A stretch of DNA of 27,500 nucleotides, taken from contig CAUYUJ010015267.1 of the NCBI GenBank assembly GCA_963575745.1, forward strand, positions 122,501-150,000, in the 5' to 3' direction. The translations under genes and the position numbers were made by a program. The notes beneath the pieces are model-generated. The model saw nothing but the letters and a program-made list of their open reading frames with translations, had not been told where the DNA came from and did not search any database. Below are positions 9,946-18,667 of this stretch, one piece after another. The first letter of the stretch is position 1; each line of letters opens with the position of its first letter. This DNA comes from Prorocentrum cordatum. Its lineage: Eukaryota; Sar; Dinophyceae; Prorocentrales; Prorocentraceae.

Positions 9946-10113
9946 GGAGGGATGAGGAGGAGGAGGTGGAGGAGGAGGAGGAGGAGGAGGAGGAGGAGGA
10001 GGAGGGGGAGTGGGAGGAGGAGGAGGAGGAGAACGAGGAGAGGAGGAGGAGGACGAAGGAGGAGGAGGAGGAGGAGGAGGAGGAGGAGGAGGAGGAGGAA
10101 GAGGGGGAGGAGG
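9946..10113. repeat. (GGA)n microsatellite
   Basis: Long near-pure purine tract with occasional AAC/GAC interruptions. It gives poly-Glu, poly-Arg, poly-Ser and poly-Leu shadow frames of up to 244 codons. Confidence 0.95.
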
Positions 10114-10516
10114 AGTTCCCGCTGCCCCTCCCGCGCACGAGCGACGTCATCCTCGTGCGGCCCCCGGACGAGACGGACGGCGAGAGGCCGCGCGCGTGCA
10201 GGTGCTTCTGCGGGGGCACCTGACCGCCGGGGCGCGCCGCCGCCATCCACCGGGGCCTTCGGGGGCCGGCTGGCCGCGTGCGGCGTGCAGAGGCAGGGGG
10301 GCCCTGGAATGCAAGCCGAAATTGTGCGACGACGCGACGTGCTTCATTCCGGAGGGGAAAAAAAACACACAGTCACAATGAAGCGTCGATTCCCCAGAAA
10401 ATATTGGGAAATATGGGAAGTGGGGGGGGGAGACAAAAACCCAGAAGATATGGGAAAATATAGGGAATGCTGTTAGTTGTGTCTATATATTTGGGTGTCC
10501 CAGGGCGCCTTCATCC
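10114..10516. other. GC-rich then purine-rich spacer
   Basis: Nothing recognised. Around 10385-10460, TGGGAAATATGGGAAGTGG and ATGGGAAAATATAGGGAATG form a short degenerate repeat of a GGGAAATAT word. Confidence 0.4.
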
Positions 10517-10676
10517 ATGGGCCTGGTTTCCACCACCACCACCATAAGTTGGAGGGGGGAGCGAGGTGGAGGACGAGGAGTAGGACGAGGAGGAGGGGGA
10601 GGAGGAGGAGGAGGAGGACCCCCTCCCCCTCCTAATTGCTTATCGTGGTGGTGGTGGTGGTGGACAACAAGCCCAT
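10517..10676. repeat. Inverted repeat enclosing a (GGA)n tract
   Basis: The left arm (ATGGGCCTGG, then CCACCACCACCACCATAAG, then TTGGAGGGGGG) is complementary to the right arm (CCCCCTCCCCCTCCTAATTG, then CTTATCG, (TGG)n, then AAGCCCAT) with small bulges. The arms are about 45-58 bases, and about 55 bases of GGA/ACG purine sequence form the loop. This structure could extrude as a large hairpin. Confidence 0.7.
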
Positions 10677-11182
10677 CAGTGCTTCCTCCGGGCGCTCTTC
10701 CTGGGTTTCGACATCATGGGGCGCGTCGTCGGGCCGCCGGGGACCATCAAAAACGGACCCGGGGCGAAAGATTGGCCCCGGGGAAGGGGTCTGAAGCTCG
10801 CGCTGCCAATGCTCTGCTTGCCTAGGGCTTTGCAGCGTCGTCCGCACCTTGCTATTGCATGTTCGAGCTCCGTAGCTGCCTGCACGTCCTCCTGTGCTCA
10901 GCTGCGTTCTTGCTCTTATGGACATCGCGCAGGCCTGACGAAAACTTGAGAGGTCCCTTCCAATGTGAGCTCCGGGGCCGCGGATGGACAAGCGTGAGAT
11001 CGGAGAGTGTTACGGAACGTGTCCTGGAGGTGCTCAACCGTTCGTGGGGGCTCCTTTGGAGCCTGTCCTGGGCCGCCCCTGGAGCGTTAGCAGACCGAAG
11101 AAACGCGTCCTGGAAGTTCTTCACCATGTGTGGGACCCGGCCCTAACATCGGGTCCAGGATCGAGATAAATCGCTCACGACC

Positions 11183-11183
<1 letters not shown>
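10677..11183. other. GC-rich unique sequence, no recognised gene
   Basis: Short palindromic segments such as GGGACCATC...CCGGGGC...GGCCCCGGGG (10739-10790) faintly resemble the ~135-bp family of the 22.6-24.7 kb region. Otherwise nothing is seen. Confidence 0.35.
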
Positions 11184-11218
<35 letters not shown>

Positions 11219-11278
11219 CTGATGATGATGATGATGCTGGTGATGATGTTGATGCTGATGCTGAGATCATGCTAGTGA
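11184..11278. repeat. (GAT)n microsatellite
   Basis: Pure ATG/GAT run at the left, then GCTGATGATG variants. Confidence 0.95.
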
Positions 11279-11306
11279 TGATTAACCGCAGGAAGCAATT
11301 AAGAAA

Positions 11307-11346
11307 CCCCCCCCCCCCCCCCCCCACCCCACCCCCCCCCCCCCCC
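11307..11346. repeat. Poly-C tract
   Basis: About 40 bases of C with two or three A interruptions. Confidence 0.95.
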
Positions 11347-11512
11347 TCTCGGAACCGAAAGTATAACGCATCCAAGCACCATGGAGGCGTTATCCTGGCA
11401 CCTCGCAGTCTTTGAGAAGAACGGAGAGAGGGAGGGAGGGAGGTAAGTGCGGGCCCACATTGCGAGGATGTCTCAAGCGACGCGTGTGCTTCATCGCCGC
11501 GGGGGGCCCCCC
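11347..11512. other. Spacer with one GGATGTCTCA motif
   Basis: Contains TTGCGAGGATGTCTCA at about 11460. Related copies are at about 11735, 11784, 17992 and 18756. A GTAAGT word at 11441 resembles a splice donor but has no partner. Confidence 0.4.
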
Positions 11513-11718
11513 CCGTAGGACGCCCCCATAGGACTCACTCAGAAGACTCCCCCCCAGGACTCCCCCATAGGACCTCTCCCCTAGGACTTCCCCATAGGCC
11601 TTCCCCATCGGACCCCCCCCCATAGGACTCCCCCGTGGGATTCCCCCATAGGACTCCTCCATAGAACTCCCTCATAGGACCCCCCCATAGAACTCACCCA
11701 CAAGATTTCCCATAGGAT
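11513..11718. repeat. CCCCCATAGGACT minisatellite
   Basis: About 13 diverged units of CCCCCATAGGACTC with a period of roughly 14-16 bases. Units vary in C-run length and in GGA/GAA. Confidence 0.9.
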
Positions 11719-12102
11719 GTGTCAGAGCAGTTCTTGAGGATGTCTCAGGCGAAGCGTTTGTTTCCGAACCACACGGAAGCCAGATTGCGAGAGTGTTTCA
11801 GGCGGTTTGCTTGCGTCGGCACGCAGACTCGTCTGCGTTCGTAGCAGACGGATTCTCAGGCTTCTCGCGTCCGCAGCTTTCGAGGTTCCCGAAAGGCAGC
11901 AGTGGGGCCCCTGAGCTTCTCGATTCCTTGGGCGGTCGTGTGAGATCAGTTATTGAATTACTCTGTAGATTCGTATTCATATTGACGCGTGTTCAGTCGT
12001 ACTTCTGTCTTTCCTGTTCCTCCCGCTTGGTTATAATTTGTATATGATTATTCTCCTCCCTAGTACTCTTGCCCTCCCTCTTGCCCGGGGGTCGGGGGGC
12101 GG
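11719..12102. other. Spacer with two further GGATGTCTCA-type motifs
   Basis: Motif copies lie at about 11735 (GAGGATGTCTCAGGCGAAGC) and 11784 (GCGAGAGTGTTTCAGGCGG). A small hairpin, GTCTGC/GCAGAC, lies near 11828-11848. No supported gene. Confidence 0.4.
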
Positions 12103-12141
12103 GGAATTATTTTCCGTGCGTGACCGGTGCTAAGATAACGC
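12103..12141 (+). repeat. GGAATTATTT...GGTGCTAAGATAACGC element, copy 1
   Basis: GGAATTATTT is followed 11 bases later by CCGGTGCTAAGATAACGC. The same order recurs at 13400-13446 and 13464-13503, on the other side of the (TATTAC)n array. Confidence 0.7.
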
Positions 12142-12323
12142 CGCGGTGCGGGGTGGCGCGTTATCCTGGGATGGACCACCCCACAGGATGGCCGAAAATA
12201 ATTAATGTTTCAATACGGATATCAATAAGAATTTGTTAGGAGAGGGGCGATGAGGAGAATCAGAAAAAGGAGACTTGTAGTGGACGGTAAGGAGAGCGTG
12301 TGAACCTGCAGTCGCTGGGTACG

Positions 12324-13119
12324 AGCTATTACTATTAATATATCTATTACTATTACTATTACCATTTCTATTACTACTACTATTACTATTACTATTACTA
12401 TATCTATATATATTACTATTACTATTACTATTACTAATACTATTACTCTTACTATTACCATTCTTACTACTATTACTATTACTATTACTGTTACTATTAT
12501 TATTACTATTACTATTACTATTACTGCTACTATAACTATTACTATTACTATTACTATCTCTATTACTATTACTATCACTATCACTATTACTATTACTATT
12601 ACTATTACTATTACTATTTCTATTTCTATTTCTAGTACTATTACTAGTTCTATTACTATTACTATTACTATTACTATTACTATTACTATCAGTATTACTA
12701 CTACGTTTACTATTACTATTACTATTACTATTACTATTACTATTACTATTACTATTACTATTACTATTACTATTACTATTACTATTAATATTTCTATTAC
12801 TATTACTACTGCTATTACTATATCCATTACTATTACTATATCTATTACTATTACTATTACTATTACTCTTACAATTACTATTACTAGTACTATTACTATT
12901 ACTATTACTATTACTATTACTATTACTATTACTATTACTATTACTATCAGTATTAGTATTGCTATTATATTACTATTACTATTACTAGTACTATTACCAA
13001 TACTATCACTATTACTATTACTATTACTATTACTATTACTATTACTATTATTAGCATTATTACTATTATTATTACTATTACTATTACTATTACTATTACT
13101 ATTACTATTACTACTACTA
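12324..13119. repeat. (TATTAC)n hexanucleotide array
   Basis: Nearly 800 bases of a hexamer with scattered point changes, and no long perfect block beyond about 100 bases. The minus strand reads alternating Asn-Ser then Ile-Val in a 316-codon frame that is purely a repeat artefact. The unit is not one of the usual telomeric repeats. Confidence 0.97.
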
Positions 13120-13326
13120 GAGCCCAGGGGGGACCAGGACTCCGTGGAAGTGTTTAGCATCAGTGACTCCATGGAATGGCCTTGGGCTCCTCAGCATCTC
13201 CTTCAACCTTTTTTCCTTGGCATCCCAGGAAATCCTTGCCCCCCTCCCTGGGCTCCTTCAGAGGTCCCCCCTGGGCTCTTCCAGGATTGTCTGAGAGGGG
13301 TGCTGCTGCTTTTCGGTGTACACCGA
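13120..13326. other. Unique spacer
   Basis: No repeat beyond two short GACTCC(G/A)TGGAA words. No supported gene. Confidence 0.4.
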
Positions 13327-13389
13327 CCTTCCTTAGGAATCCTCAGACCTTCCTTAGGCATCCTTAGGAATCCTTAGGAATCCTTAGGG
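13327..13389. repeat. ATCCTTAGGA decamer minisatellite
   Basis: Five or six units. The last three (about 13359-13388) are in perfect 10-base register. Confidence 0.9.
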
Positions 13390-13399
13390 CCATGGCGCT

Positions 13400-13446
13400 G
13401 GAATTATTTAATTTATTTTTGTTTTGCGCGGTGCTAAAGATAACGC
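13400..13446 (+). repeat. GGAATTATTT...GGTGCTAAAGATAACGC element, copy 2
   Basis: Same order of motifs as 12103-12141, with an AT-rich insertion between the halves. Confidence 0.7.
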
Positions 13447-13463
13447 TCGGCTAAAACCACCCC

Positions 13464-13503
13464 AAATAATTATTTAATTACGGCGCGGTGCTAACGATAA
13501 CCC
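13464..13503 (+). repeat. GGTGCTAA.GATAAC element, copy 3
   Basis: AATAATTATTTAATTA followed by GCGCGGTGCTAACGATAACC. It sits immediately 3' of copy 2. Confidence 0.65.
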
Positions 13504-13644
13504 CGGGGGGTTCCTTAATTGCTTCCTGAGGTTAGCCGCGCGTGGCGGCTAGGCTGGACTGAAGACGTGCAGAGGAAACCACACAACAACGCAATCACGC
13601 AACAAACAATAATGTAATCGTGCAGGCGCTGGGGCGCCGCACGC

Positions 13645-13854
13645 ATGCAGTACCATTGGGATCTTGGTGAAACCACAGCAAAACTCATGACCTGTACGGT
13701 CCTTGCGTTTGAATGCCCAGTGGTGTTTTCCAGCGAAGCCCCCCCCCCTGCAAAAACAACCATCCAGCCTAGCCGCGCGTGGCGGCTAGGCTGGACTGAA
13801 GACGTGCAGAGGAAACCACACAACAACGCAATCACGCAACAAACAAACATGTAA
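13645..13854 (+). other. Small repeated ORF, copy 1 (69 codons), uncertain coding
   Basis: Starts at ATG and ends at TAA inside the tandem repeat. Compared with the copy at 13882, six differences are synonymous third-position changes (for example TGT/TGC, TTT/TTC, GTG/GTA) and roughly eight change the amino acid, plus one in-frame codon gap. The ratio is suggestive of past constraint but the sample is tiny. No recognised family, no signal peptide and no clear motif. Confidence 0.2.
13763..13795. repeat. Hairpin of the 235-bp repeat, junction of copies 1 and 2
   Basis: Perfect 14-base arms TCCAGCCTAGCCGC and GCGGCTAGGCTGGA around loop GCGTG. In copy 1 (13534-13552) only the inner 7 bases pair, because its left flank is not repeat sequence. 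Confidence 0.9.
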
Positions 13855-13881
13855 TCGTGCAGGCGCTGGGACGCCGAGCGC

Positions 13882-14088
13882 ATGCAGTACAATTGGGATC
13901 TTGGTGAAGCCACCGCAAAACACATGATCTGCACGGTCCTTGCGTTCGAATGCCCAGTGGTATTTTCAAGCGAAGCCCTCCTTGTAAAAACAACCATCCA
14001 GCCTAGCCGCGCGTGGCGGCTAGGCTGGACTGAAGACGTGCAGAGGAACTCACACAATAACGCAATCACGCAACAAACAATACTGTAA
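13882..14088 (+). other. Small repeated ORF, copy 2 (68 codons), uncertain coding
   Basis: Aligned codon by codon with 13645-13854 and one codon shorter. The third copy (from 14119) has a one-base deletion that brings an early TGA at 14158, so it is broken. Confidence 0.2.
13997..14029. repeat. Hairpin of the 235-bp repeat, junction of copies 2 and 3
   Basis: Same perfect 14-base arms and GCGTG loop as at 13763-13795. Confidence 0.9.
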
Positions 14089-14191
14089 TCGTGCAGGCGC
14101 TGGGACGCCGAACGCATGCAGCACCATTGGGATCTTGATGAAACCACCGCAAACGCATGACCTGCACGGTCCTTGCGTTCGAATGCCCATC

Positions 14192-14384
14192 GGCGCTCCG
14201 AATGTTTAATCCGATTTGAGAAGCACGGCGCCGCGCGAATGCAGCGCAAACGCAATGCTGGAAGGGCGCGAAAATGCATGCCCCCTGGACGCGCGAGAGC
14301 AGCCGCGCCCCCCTCGCGAACCCCGATCCCGCGCGGGGCGCGCTCCCGTTGACAATGGCTCACCCGGGACATAGTTTCTTGTGC
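14192..14384. other. GC-rich spacer
   Basis: Nothing recognised. Confidence 0.4.
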
Positions 14385-14745
14385 AGGAAGTCCTGAAGGG
14401 GTCTGCCCATCGGCGGCTCTTTAGGACGAGGCCCGGAACCACCGAGAAGCCGTTTTTGATAGGAAGTTCGAGGCGGTTTACCCATGCTCGGTTTCTTCGG
14501 AGCGGGCCCGAAGACCTCGAGAACGATGTTTTTGTTAGGAGTCCGAAGCGGTTTGCACATATTCTGGTCGTTCGAACCTAACCCGAAAATTTTGTTTGGC
14601 ACAAGTCCTATGGAATTTGGCCACTTTCAGGTCGGCCGATAAACTTTTCGGGTCGGCGCATGAGCCCGAAAGCTTCTTTCCAGGAGGTCCTATGCCGTTT
14701 GCTCATTTTCGGGTTTGTGCACCGTTTGGGATGTAGAATTTCAAA
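14385..14745. repeat. Degenerate ~76-bp tandem repeat, five units
   Basis: Units start AGGAAGTCC or similar at 14385, 14461, 14537, 14601 and 14692, with spacings of 76, 76, 64 and 91. Each has a GG(G/T)(G/T)T.(T/G)GC.CAT segment, a CCCGAA segment and a TTTTTGTT tail. The minus strand reads about 25-residue repeats in the first three units, then loses register. Confidence 0.7.
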
Positions 14746-14989
14746 TTGGGAAGGGGAACCCGCTCCCGCGACCGCGGGCGGGGTTTCGGCTCTGCTCTTG
14801 CATTGTACTGGGCCCCCCCGGCCAAACGGGGCGCTGGGCTGCCCATCGGCGCGCAAACCCCGCCCTCGCGACATCGCCACCATCTGCCATCAGGCCCCGC
14901 GAGCCTTGTCCCGCGCGCGCCACCCCAGATGGCCGCGGCTGGCACGGTGGCGAAATTGGGGAAACTTTCGGATCGGCGCAGTAGTGAGA
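14746..14989. other. GC-rich spacer
   Basis: Contains small inverted repeats such as CCCGCG/CGCGGG at about 14764-14777. No gene. Confidence 0.4.
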
Positions 14990-15805
14990 ATGGAGAATGA
15001 TGCTGATGTTGATGATGATGCGGATGAGGATGCTGGAAATGATGGTGATGATGCTGCTGATGGAAACTGGTGGTGATGATGCCAATGATATTGTTGATGT
15101 TGTTGTTGATGATGTTGATGCTGACGATGTTGATGACAATGTTGATGACAATGATGATGTTAGTGTTGATGCTTATGAGGCTGATGATGTTGATGGTGCT
15201 GGTGATGGTGTTTGTGATCGTGATGACGATGCGAATTATGATGATGATGACGATGGTGATGATGATGCTGATGCTGGTGATGATGAATCTGATGATGCGG
15301 ATGATGACGTTGGCGATGACAACAATTTGATAATTGTGTAGGCGATGATGGTGACGAGGATGACCAACTGGTGATGTGTCTGATGATGATGACGATGAAG
15401 ATGATGGTGATGTTGCTGATGACGATGACGATGGCGATGCTGGTGATCGTGGTGGTGTTGGTGGTGATGATGGTAATGCTGATTTTGCTGCTGGTTATGA
15501 TGATTGGGGGTAATGCTGATGATGATCGTGGTGGGGTTGGTGATTGTGGCGAGGATGATACGATGATGGTTATTAGGATAACGACCATGCCGCGGATGAT
15601 GATGATGCCACTGATGGTGATTATGGTGATGCTAGTGATGATGATGGTGGTGGTGAGGATGATGATGATTTTGAGGATGAGGATGAGGACGGTGATGAAG
15701 ATGATGATGGGGATTCGATGAAAATGGTGATGGCGATGATGATGATGATGCCGGTGCTGATGCTGATGATGCTGCGGGTGACGATGATGATGCTGATGTT
15801 GATGA
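14990..15805. repeat. (GAT)n compound microsatellite
   Basis: About 800 bases of GATGAT, GTTGAT, GCTGAT and GACGAT triplets with rare breaks. It is the largest trinucleotide tract in the window. Open frames of up to 287 codons on both strands are artefacts. Confidence 0.95.
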
Positions 15806-16040
15806 TGAGAAGGAGGAGGAGGAGGAAGAGGAGGAGGAGGAGGAGGAACAGGAGGAGGGACAGGAGGAGGAGAAGGTGCGCGGTGCCCGGGGGGGAGGAT
15901 GAGGAGGGGGAGGAGGAGGAAAAGTTGGGCAAATGGGGAGCGCGGTACCGAGGAGGCGGACGGCCCATCGGTCAGAGAAGAGAGGAAAAATGAACGGAGG
16001 AGGACGAGGAAGGGGAGGAACATGAGGTGGAAGAGGAGGC
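15806..16040. repeat. (GGA)n purine tract
   Basis: Directly abuts the (GAT)n array. Interrupted near 15877-15893 and 15925-15985 by GC-rich non-repeat sequence. Confidence 0.85.
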
Positions 16041-16903
16041 GGAGGGGAGGGTGTGTTCAGCAGCTTGCTCGTCACCGTCACTGCGTCCTGGCAGTGCCCG
16101 CGGGTGCGCCGTGGCCCCCGCCCCGGCTGCCGCCGCGGTCCCCGCTGCCCTGGCTGGCCGCTCCAGCCCGCTCACCGCGAAGCTTTTCCACGTGTGAGCG
16201 CCCGCCCCCCTCCTTCCCCCAAACGGCCGCCCTCGTCTTTTCATCCCTGAATAACCACACGCTGGAGCGGACTGCCTCTGCCTCGCCGCCGACGAAAAAA
16301 AGTGTTCAGCTGCTTCTGGCAGGTTGTAGGTCTGAGGGCTTTCCAGGGTTACTCTCCCCGGTCTCCCACCCCACACACGCACGTCCCTTCTGTCTACATT
16401 TTTCCCCCTGGTCCCCCGCCTGTCTCCACCCCCCTTTCATCCTTTGCGTGCTTCGGCGCTTACTTGGCATCGCGGGGGGGCCTCCGCGGTCTTTGGCGGT
16501 AAAACCGCTTTGAGTGCCTTTTCCAACCTATCTCTCGTCTTCTCCTTTTCCCTCTACCCAAATCTTCGATATAATCACGCCTTCCCCCTTCCCCTGTATC
16601 CGAAAGTACGTGTGTTTCCCCTGTCTTGGATGAAGCATGTGCAGTGTTGCGCTGAAAAGGGCAAGAAACACGGACGCACGAGCTGTGCTCACGTAGTTCT
16701 CGCTCGGTTACAATCTTCGCGTCGGGGGGAATGCACATACCTGTCTGTGCAGCTCAATTGCCTGGCGACGTGCGTAGCGTTCGGGGCCGTAGTTTGTTGC
16801 GGCAGCGTAGGCTTTGTTGCTCTTGCTCCAGCATGGCTGTTCAGGAAAACTTGGTCGGCGTGGAAACTGCGATAACCGGCGGCGAGCGAGGGAGGGAAGT
16901 GAA
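16041..16903. other. Non-repetitive region, no recognised gene
   Basis: About 860 bases with pyrimidine-rich stretches (16370-16440 and 16525-16620). A 143-codon frame at 16444-16875 (+) has a more balanced composition than its neighbours and an internal hydrophobic stretch near its C-terminus. It has no recognised motif and no supporting start or splice context. I do not call it a gene. Confidence 0.4.
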
Positions 16904-17050
16904 AAGGGGCGGGCCTTGTCAGAAGGGTCGAAAGTCCCCCGGCCCTCTGAGAAGTTAGTTCTGCCTTCCCGGAAGGCACAACAACTTATCAGAAGGCGCC
17001 CAGGTTTCTGAGAAGTCCCGCCGCCCTCTGAGGAGGCTTTCTCTTTCGCA
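16904..17050. repeat. GAAGTCCCCCGGCC repeat family, copy A
   Basis: GGGGCGGGCCTTGTCAGAAG is followed by GTCGAAAGTCCCCCGGCC and CTCTGAGAAG, matching 20140-20240. Internally it alternates CTCTGAGAAG and CTTATCAGAAG words, so short inverted pairs form. It ends at a pyrimidine-rich TTTCTCTTTCGCAG that resembles a splice acceptor but is unpaired. Confidence 0.65.
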
Positions 17051-17385
17051 GTCGCACAGTCGCACAATATGAATACTACTCTCCTCTCTCCCCTGACTCT
17101 GTCCAGACAGTGTCCCGTCCTCTCCGCGTATTGCTTTCTACACTGGATTGTTTCATTTGTATTTCCTATGCTTTTTCAATCTGGTCGTTTCTGGTTCTAA
17201 CAAGATTGTGTTCCCGCTGCAGCGCCGCCCTCATGTCCGAGCTTCGGTCATTCAAAATCGTGATCCCGCTGCAGCGCTGGCCTCGTTCCCGCGCCTCTGG
17301 ACGGCACTTGGCATTTGGAAGCGGCGCCCACATCGGGCAGCCACGGTTGCGGAGGATATGGAGCTGCCATTCCGGACAGGCCTTG
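17051..17385. other. Unique spacer
   Basis: Two short direct repeats of TCCCGCTGCAGCGC (about 17211 and 17264). No supported gene. Confidence 0.45.
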
Positions 17386-17530
17386 TCTTCTCGCAGACAT
17401 GCCATGCCACGGCGTACAATGCGATACTATGTTGCGCACCGCTGTGCGATGCCATGCTTTGCATTGCTATGTTTTGTGATTATATGACTCACTACGCAAT
17501 GCCACGCCATGCAATGGTATGCTATGCTCT
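17386..17530. repeat. Degenerate TATGC/ATGCC short tandem repeat
   Basis: Words CATGCCATGCC, GCGATGCCATGC, TTGCATTGCTATG and GGTATGCTATGC crowd this segment with no fixed register. It looks like a decayed 5- to 8-base repeat. Confidence 0.6.
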
Positions 17531-17785
17531 GTCGGGCTCAACCACGCCATGCGGTCCCATCCATCGCGTACCCTCTTGGGATCATTGCCGTGCTCGACAT
17601 CCGACTGTGCGAATATATAGGAGATCAATGCCAGTGTAACCGCTGGGAGGGAGGGGTCGGACATCAGATGTGACGCTAGCGCACCTAGCTTGTCACTTCC
17701 CACCTTTGCTCGCCGCCGAGATAAGGACGCTTCCGCCATCCCTTCAGGGGCTCTCAGGCACGGCGGACGCACGCGCCTCGTGCTT
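17531..17785. other. Unique spacer
   Basis: No repeat and no supported gene. Confidence 0.35.
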
Positions 17786-17899
17786 TGGTTGTTGTAATTG
17801 CTGTTCTTGTTGTTGTTGTTGTTGCTGCCGTTGTTGTTGTTGTTGTTGCTGTTGCTGTTGTTGTTGTTGTTGTTGTTGCTGTTGTTGTTGTTGTTGTTG
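17786..17899. repeat. (TTG)n microsatellite 1
   Basis: TTG run with a few TGC/CTG changes. It is followed six bases later by the conserved ATTACTTCTAAAGAATAATT motif. Confidence 0.95.
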
Positions 17900-17905
17900 A
17901 ACATT

Positions 17906-18648
17906 ATTACTTCTAAAGAATAATTATTGTTGGGACCCCTGGTGCACGACCCCCCCGCCGCGCCTAGGCCGCAGCCTCATTTTCATCATTTTCGTGAGGA
18001 AGTCTCAGGCAAAACGGGTTGGTCCGGATCCGGTTGTGTTGTTACGATCGGTTTTCCCTTGCAAAAAATAAGCTAAAGTGGACATTTCTTGTTCTAACAT
18101 AACCAAACTTCAAGAATCCCTTGCAAAAAATAAGGTAAAGTGGACATTCGCGCGCGCAAGACGAAATCCTTCCAAAACCTTAGTGTTCGCAGCGATTTTA
18201 ACATAAAAACATCAAAAAACCAATGGTTTTTCAAAAAAAATTGTCAAAATCTCATCCCGCGCGCTCTTGCGGATTCGTAGGAAACCCAACACTTTTTAAA
18301 CATTTCTGTCAAACGGGCTTTTGCGAGCAACTTTTTCGAACTTCTGCGACAACGGTTGCGCACCTGCCAGGGCCATCATCCCTGTCAAATAATACCATGC
18401 GGGACACATTCGTTTTTTCTTCGCGCGCGCACGCCGTCGTCGTCGGCCGCGGGGCCCTGAATAGTAGCCACGGTCGTCCGCATGCACGAAGTGAAGTGTC
18501 CGAACGTCATAGGGCGGGAAGCTGGGTGTGGGTGGTGGCGAAGAGTCGTTTGGAAATTTGGTAGAGCTTGAACCGGCCCCCCCACAAAGTGGGGGTATTG
18601 CCCGCCTCCTATGAAAACCCTGGCACTGGTGAGAACGGAGTGTCCCCA
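17906..18648. repeat. 743-bp direct repeat, copy 1
   Basis: Bounded on the left by ATTACTTCTAAAGAATAATT and on the right by GAACGGAGTGTCCCCA. Contains a 60-bp internal direct repeat marked by CCCTTGCAAAAAATAAG (about 18057 and 18117). The stretch 18110-18260 aligns with the reverse complement of the ~290-bp satellite sub-repeat (see 4860-5070): AGAATCCCTTGCAAAAA, GACGAAATCCTTCCAAAACC and GCGCGCTCTTGCG all have counterparts there in order. No coding sequence is supported. Confidence 0.9.
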
Positions 18649-18667
18649 CGTGCTAGTATTGAATTGT

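Larger units (their letters stand above)
13535..14191. repeat. 234/237-bp tandem repeat, 2.8 copies
   Basis: Copies begin at 13535, 13772 and 14006 with GCCGCGCGTGGCGG, giving spacings of 237 and 234, both multiples of three. Identity by eye is above 90 percent between copies 1 and 2. Copy 3 ends early at about 14191, where GAATGCCCA switches to unrelated sequence. Each copy carries a strong hairpin at its start and a small + strand open frame. A 285-codon minus-strand frame (13515-14372) also passes through all copies. Confidence 0.95.

Noticed and set aside
9609-10476. Glu/Arg/Gly-rich frames of 204-244 codons around the purine tract
   Set aside because: Several frames on both strands are open at once through (GGA)n, so openness carries no information.
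11436-11447. GAGGTAAGTGCG as splice donor
   Set aside because: Good donor word, but it follows a low-complexity GGGA run and no matching exon or acceptor is evident.
12222-13172. 316-codon minus-strand frame rich in Asn-Ser and Ile-Val
   Set aside because: It is a direct translation of the (TATTAC)n hexamer, which gives two-residue periodicity in any open frame.
13930-13960. GTTCGAATGCCC resembling a tRNA T-arm or B box (also near 14180, and as TTTGAATGCCC near 13710)
   Set aside because: No acceptor or anticodon stem can be placed upstream, and the B-box consensus is imperfect. It is part of the 235-bp repeat.
15160-16023. 287-codon minus-strand His/Ser/Ile-rich frame
   Set aside because: Created by the (GAT)n and (GGA)n tracts. 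No non-repeat part looks coding.
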